Below, in pieces: positions 6,739 through 12,250 of a stretch of DNA of 12,250 bases (positions are counted from its first letter, which is position 1; each line of letters opens with the position of its first letter). Source of the DNA: Anaerolineae bacterium (GTDB taxonomy: Bacteria > Chloroflexota > Anaerolineae > Anaerolineales > Villigracilaceae). Below the pieces are notes generated by a model. That model was given only the letters and a program-made list of their open reading frames with translations. It was not told where the DNA came from and made no database searches. The stretch covers positions 677-12,926 of the forward strand of contig DNDO01000149.1 of NCBI GenBank assembly GCA_003484265.1, read 5' to 3'. The translations under genes were made by a program, and so were the position numbers.

Positions 6739-7521
6739 TCAGTCGCGCCATGCCTTGATGATGCCTGTGCCGAATAAAAACTTCTGAGGAAAGATGCCGT
6801 CCTCTACCACAACAGTAAATCCGTGTGATTTCAATAGCCGGACGAGATCGCGATGATTGCGCTTGTCTCCATCGAATTCGTGATACTCCATGATTATTCG
6901 TTGAACCTTTGAAAGTGTTTCTGCCGGGCAATTGAGCAGGATATCGTACTCAGCGCCCTCCACATCCACTTTGAGGTAATCGATTTGTTCAATGTTATTG
7001 TCAGTGACAATATCGGTAAGAGTTACAGCCTGTACAGTTTCCATTGGGCTGTCTGCTTCCTGCATCAACGAGCCGAGCGCGCCATTATCTGACGGCATGA
7101 AGAATTTCATCTCGCCGTTATGGTGCGAGACTGCTTTGTTGTGAAGGTACAGATCCTTCGTATTGTTCAATTGCCGATTCTTTTGGAGCAGTGCATAATT
7201 TTTACTGGACGCTTCATAGGCATAAACACATCTTGCGGTCTTCGCCGCGCGGATTGCAAACCCGCCGATATGTGCTCCAATATCCACGATGACCTCGTTG
7301 GGCTGAATGGGAAAGCGAGGATCGTCATAGATTTTTGCTTTCCATATCTCCCAAATGACAAGAATATCAGATGTGTTTACACGGACAGTAAATTGTGTTT
7401 CTTCATCAACATTAACAACTATTGTTTGCTTCCCATGATGACGCAGGTAAAAGAAAGGAAAGATTATTTTGTTGAACCACATGAAGAAGCGTTGGTTTTT
7501 GAGCCGCATGGAATATATCAT
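6739..7521 (-). CDS. FkbM-family SAM-dependent methyltransferase
   Basis: The 260-residue product carries the FkbM methyltransferase pattern: a SAM-binding glycine motif VDIGAHIGGFAIRAAK (79-94), an acidic strand end at YAYEAS (100-105), and the signature LKVDVEGAEYDIL (183-195). FkbM enzymes mostly O-methylate hydroxyl groups of natural products or glycans. The first 30 residues are rich in aromatic and hydrophobic residues (RFFMWFNKIIFPFFYLR) and could associate with the membrane or a partner protein; no cleavable signal is evident. The ATG at 7521 overlaps the thioesterase stop as ATGA, marking it as an internal gene of the NRPS operon. An in-frame ATG at 7509 is an alternative start. I infer a tailoring role on the NRPS product, perhaps on a hydroxyl introduced earlier or made by reductive release; the acceptor cannot be read from the sequence. 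Confidence 0.9.
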   Translation of the reverse strand: MIYSMRLKNQRFFMWFNKIIFPFFYLRHHGKQTIVVNVDEETQFTVRVNTSDILVIWEIWKAKIYDDPRFPIQPNEVIVDIGAHIGGFAIRAAKTARCVYAYEASSKNYALLQKNRQLNNTKDLYLHNKAVSHHNGEMKFFMPSDNGALGSLMQEADSPMETVQAVTLTDIVTDNNIEQIDYLKVDVEGAEYDILLNCPAETLSKVQRIIMEYHEFDGDKRNHRDLVRLLKSHGFTVVVEDGIFPQKFLFGTGIIKAWRD

Positions 7522-8285
7522 CCATCATTGCGAGAGAGCATAGCGACCGAAGCAATCTCATCGATAATAGATTGCCTTGCCGCATTTATGAAGAAATGAT
7601 CTCCGGCAAAATATTTCGCTTCAAATCCCGCATTTGTATGCATTGCCCAACCTTCCAGTTGTTCCAGACTCACTCGCGGATCATCGAATCCGCCAAAGGC
7701 AAGGATGGGACATTCCAATGGTTCACCTGGTACGTGTTGATATGTTTCGATGAGTTCAAAGTCTGCACGCAGGACAGGGAGAAGAATATCGAGCAATTCA
7801 TTGTTTTGTGAGATTTCATTTGGTATGCCACCGAGTTCTTTCAGTGAGTTCAGAAATTCATCGTCAGGGAATGTATGGATTGGAGGATGGGATTTCGGCA
7901 CCTGTGGTGCGGCGCACGCAGAAATGAATAGAGCGGATGGTTGAGGAAGTCCGTTATGGCGCAAGTGACGAGCGAGTTCAAATGCAACTGTGCCACCCAG
8001 GCTGTGACCAAAGAACGAAAATCGTATATCCAATAATGGTTGAATAGCATGTGTAAGTTTCTCAACAAGAGAATCTAACGAATTGAGCAGCGCTTCGTTG
8101 TGACGTGAACCCCTGCCTGGATAATGAACGATATGTGTTTCAATAGTTGATGGGAATTCTGGACTCCATTTGTTAAATGCAGAAGGTGCGCCGCCTGCAT
8201 ATGGGAAAAGGAAAATGCGGCTTACTGCCTCGGGTCTCACCTGCGGACATACGAGCCAGTTGTTTGGCTGATTTGCTTGGTTCAC
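7518..8285 (-). CDS. Type II (editing) thioesterase of the NRPS
   Basis: The 255-residue product is an alpha/beta hydrolase of the GrsT/SrfA-TE class, free-standing thioesterases that hydrolyse wrong or stalled acyl groups from carrier domains. The N-terminal strand IFLFPYAGGAPSAFNKW (24-40), the HYPGRGSRH segment (54-62), the nucleophile elbow FGHSLGG (92-98, Ser95), the acidic GGFDDPRV (198-205, Asp201 or Asp202) and AGDHFF (227-232, His230) give a full Ser-Asp-His triad. The start is a GTG at 8285 that overlaps the NRPS stop as GTGA, so it is translationally coupled. The NRPS here ends in a reductase and not in its own thioesterase domain, so this enzyme is more likely a proofreader than the main release factor, though direct hydrolysis of a portion of chains is possible. 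Confidence 0.93.
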   Translation of the reverse strand: MNQANQPNNWLVCPQVRPEAVSRIFLFPYAGGAPSAFNKWSPEFPSTIETHIVHYPGRGSRHNEALLNSLDSLVEKLTHAIQPLLDIRFSFFGHSLGGTVAFELARHLRHNGLPQPSALFISACAAPQVPKSHPPIHTFPDDEFLNSLKELGGIPNEISQNNELLDILLPVLRADFELIETYQHVPGEPLECPILAFGGFDDPRVSLEQLEGWAMHTNAGFEAKYFAGDHFFINAARQSIIDEIASVAMLSRNDG

Positions 8286-11200
8286 GATGCGTTGATCTCG
8301 GGCTTCTCGATCAATCCCTGTTCAATAAAGGAGTTTATATACGTTACTAATAAATTGTCGTCCACTGGTGGACAGTTGATGCCGTTCCCGTTGAGGCGGG
8401 TAAGTGTGTTGCTGAGGTCAATGTGCGGCATGAAGATCTGGTTCTCTTCCACTTCTTCGATTAACGGCAGATAGGCTTCCCAGCCTCCGTTTTCGATGTG
8501 AACAACTGCGTTGAACAAATCCTTGCGCCATTCGTCAAAGGAAACTTTGCGGGCGGTGAATCCAAGTGACGCCAGTGAATCCAGCAGATCATTAAGGTGC
8601 ATCGGCTGGGGGTTTTCCAAATGGTAGATCATGTTCCAATTATCAGGATTTAGGCTCAGGTTTAGAATCGACGCGCTGACGAAGTCCACGGGGACGATGT
8701 TGGCAACCACATCCAGATCGGGAGCGGTCCCCAACAGCAGGCAGGCGCGTGTCATGCTTGAGATCATGTTGTCGTGATTCCACGCACCCGTGATGCTGTG
8801 CCCCGAAACGAGACCAGGTCGATAAATTGCAAATGGTATGCCGCGCGCGCCCGCCTGCATCACGAGTTTTTCGGCAACCCACTTGCTTTGGGCGTAACCG
8901 CCGAACGGCGCACTGATCTGGTCGATATCCTGATTCTCCAAAAAGACATGACCATCATCGTGATCGCCGTTATGCAAAATGGACAGCGTGGAAACGTGAT
9001 GCACGGGTTTCAATTTTGTGTGAGAGGCAAGTCGTAAAATTTCCTGCGTGCCAAGCACATTCGATGCCTTGTGTGCCGCATATGGATAAACAAAATTAAC
9101 CATCGCGCCGTTGTGATAGATCCAGTCGATTCGATTCGCCAGATTGTCAAACTCGTCATCACTGAGACCCAATTGTGCTGTGCCTAAATCTCCCAACACA
9201 GGGTTGATGCGCTTCGCATATGACTCGTCCCATAATGAATACGATTTCAAATTTTTTATCAGTCTCTTCAAGCCTTTATCAACATCCCCAGCGCGTAATA
9301 GGCAATGAATTGTTGCATTTGTTTGTTTCAACAGATCATGCAAAAGAAACGCACCGACGAATCCTGTCCCACCTGTGAGCAGGATATGTTTTGGCTCAGC
9401 AAGATGTTCGTAAACGAGATCACCTGCTGTAATGCTGGCATCGAGCTGCGCCTCCGCCTTCAACTCATCCATGCTCAATTGATTCATGCGGATCACATTC
9501 CGTTGACCCTCATAACTCACCTGCCCAGTTAATGCCTTTCCGATAATCACCGCAAGATTTGCAACCGTCGGTTGTTCGAATAACGCGCGCAACGGCAACT
9601 GCGCGGATTCAAGCCCATACTTTTCTCGCAGCAAAAATACCAAACGCGTGCCTAATAACGAGTGCCCGCCGAGATCGAAGAAATTATCATTAACGCCGAC
9701 CGCGTAATTTCCGTTTTGCTTTTCCAAGCCCAACACCTGCGCGCAAACTTCTGCCAATTCCTTTTCCAATTGTGTGTTCGGTGCAACATATGGGACGTGC
9801 AGATCGGGACGTTCCTGTGAAGGCGAAGGCAGCGCATTGCGGTTTACTTTTCCGTTTGGGGTCAATGGCAATGATTCAAGATTGACAAAAATGGATGGCA
9901 CCATGTATTCAGGAAGTTTCGTCCGCAGAAACTCTCGCAACTGACTGGCATCCGCCTCTACCTCGCCTGAACCTGATACAACATAAGCAACCAGATTCGC
10001 GTCTGTAGATCTTTCCTTCCAAGCCACCACAACAGCCTGCTTTACAGATGGATGTCCTGCCAATGCAACTTCGATCTCGCCCGTCTCGATACGGAATCCG
10101 CGCACCTTAACTTGTTGGTCGCTGCGTCCGAAGAATTCGATATTCCCATCGGGAAGATAACGGGCAATGTCTCCCGTTTTGTAAATGATGGAAGATGTAT
10201 CGAATGGGTTTATGACGAATCGTTCAGCAGTCAACTCAGGACGATTAAAATATCCAAGGCTGACTCCATCTCCGCCGATGTAGAGGTCGCCAATCACGCC
10301 AACGGGGACCGGTTGCAGGCTGGTATCCAAGATATATATCTGTGTATTGGCAATTGGTTTGCCAATTGATACAGTATTGGATATACCCTGATTATCACTT
10401 GATGTAACTTGACGGATCGTTGACCAGATGGTTGTTTCAGTGGGGCCATATAGATTCCATAACTGTGAGCCGCGTGGCAATAATTGCTCCGCCAGATCAT
10501 TTGTCAACGCTTCGCCGCCACATAGGATTTTGAGATTCTCCTTGCCCTTCCAACCTGCCTCAAGCAACAATCTCCAACTGGCGGGCGTCCCTTGCATAAT
10601 GGTTGCATTGACGTCATTCAAAATGTCAGCCAGCACCGCGCCGTCTGCCGCGACATCGGACCTTGCAATCACAACCTTCGCACCCACTGTCAGCGGAAGC
10701 AAAAGCTCAAGAACCGCAATATCAAATGAAAGGGTCGTCACGGCGAGAAGCGTATCGTCTTCGGTGATCTTCAAATCATCACGCATCGAACAAAGGAAGT
10801 TTATGACAGCCTGATGATTGATTTGTACTCCTTTTGGCTTGCCCGTGGAGCCTGATGTATAAATGATGTAGGCAAGGTCATAAGGTTTCGCTTTCTTTCT
10901 CCGTTTTGATGAAGCTGGTTTCTCAAGAGCATCCAAGAGGACTTTTTGTACATTATTCTTTGGTAAATCAGAGACAAGATTTGTCTGCGTGAGAATGATC
11001 GCTGCACCAGAATCTTCCACCATAAAAGCCAGCCGTTCAGATGGGAAGGTAGGGTCGAGCGGCAGATATGCGCCTCCCGCTTTGAGGACGCCGAGCAAAC
11101 CGACCATCATATCAAGTGAACGATTCGCAAAGATGCCGACCAATATCCCCGGCTTGACCCCCCGGGAAACCAGGATTTTTGCTAACTCATCCGAGCGTTT

Positions 11201-12250
11201 ATGCAATTCTTTATAGGTCAAGCTTTGATCTTCGTATTGAAGGGCGATTGCCCTTGGTGTGCGCTTCACCTGTTCCTGAATCAAATCGTGGATGCAAAGA
11301 TCACGTGGATAATCCGTCTGCGTTTCGTTCCAATCTATCAATATTTTTTGTCGTTCCGTTTCACTCAATAACGAGTAGTTCGATACTGGCTTGTTCGCAT
11401 CAGCGACTATTTCTTTCAACAGTGAATGGAAGTGTTCAAGCATCTGCTGAATAGTGGACGCATCAAATAGGTCAGTGTTGTATTGAAGCGCGGCGGCGAG
11501 ACCCTGTTCAGTCTCTGCCATCATCATGGTCATGTCGAATTGGGCGGGCTCTCCACCTAATGCAATCGATTCTAAAGACAGACTACCGATCTCCATGCGT
11601 GCGCCATTGATCCCTAAGGCAAATGGACTAAGCGCTTGCACATCCGCCTCGTGGGCTTTTTGCAAAATGAACATCGTCTCGAACAATGGCGGACGGCTCG
11701 AGTCGCGTTGAATGCCCAATCGCTTTGCGAGCAAGGCGGGCGGATAGTCTTGGTGCTCGAATGCACCGAGTGTTGTCTGTCGCACGCGTTGGAGGACTTC
11801 ATTGAAGGTGGGATTACCAGAGAAGTCCGCCTTCAATGGAATAGGATTAATGAAATAACCGACTAAGCCAGCCAGTTCAGCATGATTTCGCCCCGCCGTG
11901 ACAGAGCCAACGATAAACTGTTCCTGATTGGAATAGCGATGTAGTAAAGTTTGGAAGGCGGTCAGCAAAGTCATGAACAATGTGGAACCCTGCTCTTGTG
12001 CGAGGGCTTTCACCTGTTTAGCGAGTTCGCCGTCCATAAAAATATGTTCCGAGTCGCCGCGATAGGTTTGCAATATGGTGCGCGGACGGTCGGTAGGCAG
12101 GTTCAGTGCGGGGAGTTCACCACTTAAATTGTCACGCCAATATTCCCAATGTTTGCTGCCTTGCGGACTCTCCAGCATATCTGTTTGCCAGCGGACGTAA
12201 TCTGAGTAACGTGCAGTAAGCGACGGCAAAGAAATCACGTCATTGTTCTT
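8282..12250 (-). CDS. NRPS terminal module C-A(Gly)-PCP-reductase (partial)
   Basis: The frame is open from the right edge to the TGA at 8282: 1322 residues, numbered here from the edge, with the N terminus outside. Residues 1-295 are the C-terminal half of a condensation domain (VGYFINPIPLKAD at 130-142 and RDSSRPPLFETMF at 182-194). The HHxxxDG motif must lie upstream. Adenylation domain, about 317-806: A2 VLKAGGAYLPLDP, A3 YIIYTSGSTGKPKG (461-474), A5 NLYGPTE, A7 YKTGD, A8 GRSDQQVKVRGFRIETG, A10 NGKVNR. Specificity residues give D-I-L-Q-L-G-L-I-W-K, predicting glycine. Carrier domain: FFDLGGHSLLG with Ser864 for phosphopantetheine. Reductase domain, about 950-1322: LLTGGTGFVGAF for NAD(P)H, Thr1088, Tyr1119 and Lys1123 as the SDR triad. 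It would reduce the peptidyl-glycyl thioester to an aldehyde or alcohol. A GTG at 12238 starts the same frame but falls mid-domain and is not the real start. Confidence 0.96.
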   Translation of the reverse strand, partial: KNNDVISLPSLTARYSDYVRWQTDMLESPQGSKHWEYWRDNLSGELPALNLPTDRPRTILQTYRGDSEHIFMDGELAKQVKALAQEQGSTLFMTLLTAFQTLLHRYSNQEQFIVGSVTAGRNHAELAGLVGYFINPIPLKADFSGNPTFNEVLQRVRQTTLGAFEHQDYPPALLAKRLGIQRDSSRPPLFETMFILQKAHEADVQALSPFALGINGARMEIGSLSLESIALGGEPAQFDMTMMMAETEQGLAAALQYNTDLFDASTIQQMLEHFHSLLKEIVADANKPVSNYSLLSETERQKILIDWNETQTDYPRDLCIHDLIQEQVKRTPRAIALQYEDQSLTYKELHKRSDELAKILVSRGVKPGILVGIFANRSLDMMVGLLGVLKAGGAYLPLDPTFPSERLAFMVEDSGAAIILTQTNLVSDLPKNNVQKVLLDALEKPASSKRRKKAKPYDLAYIIYTSGSTGKPKGVQINHQAVINFLCSMRDDLKITEDDTLLAVTTLSFDIAVLELLLPLTVGAKVVIARSDVAADGAVLADILNDVNATIMQGTPASWRLLLEAGWKGKENLKILCGGEALTNDLAEQLLPRGSQLWNLYGPTETTIWSTIRQVTSSDNQGISNTVSIGKPIANTQIYILDTSLQPVPVGVIGDLYIGGDGVSLGYFNRPELTAERFVINPFDTSSIIYKTGDIARYLPDGNIEFFGRSDQQVKVRGFRIETGEIEVALAGHPSVKQAVVVAWKERSTDANLVAYVVSGSGEVEADASQLREFLRTKLPEYMVPSIFVNLESLPLTPNGKVNRNALPSPSQERPDLHVPYVAPNTQLEKELAEVCAQVLGLEKQNGNYAVGVNDNFFDLGGHSLLGTRLVFLLREKYGLESAQLPLRALFEQPTVANLAVIIGKALTGQVSYEGQRNVIRMNQLSMDELKAEAQLDASITAGDLVYEHLAEPKHILLTGGTGFVGAFLLHDLLKQTNATIHCLLRAGDVDKGLKRLIKNLKSYSLWDESYAKRINPVLGDLGTAQLGLSDDEFDNLANRIDWIYHNGAMVNFVYPYAAHKASNVLGTQEILRLASHTKLKPVHHVSTLSILHNGDHDDGHVFLENQDIDQISAPFGGYAQSKWVAEKLVMQAGARGIPFAIYRPGLVSGHSITGAWNHDNMISSMTRACLLLGTAPDLDVVANIVPVDFVSASILNLSLNPDNWNMIYHLENPQPMHLNDLLDSLASLGFTARKVSFDEWRKDLFNAVVHIENGGWEAYLPLIEEVEENQIFMPHIDLSNTLTRLNGNGINCPPVDDNLLVTYINSFIEQGLIEKPEINAS

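Noticed and set aside
7120..7599. 159-codon plus-strand frame
   Set aside because: It lies antisense to the FkbM methyltransferase and thioesterase genes, both of which carry complete catalytic motifs.
12236..12238. GTG as the true NRPS start
   Set aside because: The reading frame stays open to the right edge and the residues at this point belong to the middle of a condensation domain, so the gene continues beyond the window.
1..12250. CRISPR array, insertion sequence, prophage or RNA gene
   Set aside because: No regularly spaced repeats, transposase or integrase motifs, terminal inverted repeats, or tRNA/rRNA-like segments were seen; nearly all of the window is explained by protein genes.

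Overview
The window reads as a stretch of bacterial chromosome of moderate GC. A Chloroflexota (Anaerolineae-like) host is my best guess (about 50%). It rests on the mix of an F420-type LLM oxidoreductase, a DUF2723/GT117-type membrane protein, GTG and TTG starts, and an NRPS locus carrying its own Sfp-type transferase. No rRNA, tRNA or marker gene is present to confirm it.

Left part (1-2820, all on the minus strand): the 5' part of a sensor gene that fuses a periplasmic substrate-binding domain, a membrane anchor and a PAS domain (cut by the left edge); a family-4-like uracil-DNA glycosylase that lacks all four iron-sulfur cysteines; and, one base upstream of it, an F420-dependent LLM-class oxidoreductase.

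Middle part (2821-6010): a divergent intergenic region with two abutting inverted repeats, then two plus-strand genes, a stand-alone FabF-type ketosynthase and a polytopic GT117-like glycosyltransferase.

Right part (6000-12250, minus strand): a tightly packed operon transcribed leftwards, NRPS -> type II thioesterase -> FkbM methyltransferase -> Sfp-type 4'-phosphopantetheinyl transferase. Junctions are a 4-nt GTGA overlap, a 4-nt ATGA overlap and a 1-nt gap. The NRPS is cut by the right edge. What is visible is the second half of a condensation domain, a complete adenylation domain, a carrier domain and a C-terminal thioester reductase. The ten specificity residues I extract from the adenylation domain read D-I-L-Q-L-G-L-I-W-K, the textbook glycine code. 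The module is therefore predicted to add glycine last and release the chain reductively as a C-terminal glycinal (or the further reduced alcohol). The transferase would activate the carrier domain, the thioesterase would clear misprimed carriers, and the methyltransferase would tailor the product. The operon ends tail-to-tail with the glycosyltransferase gene, the two sharing 11 bp.
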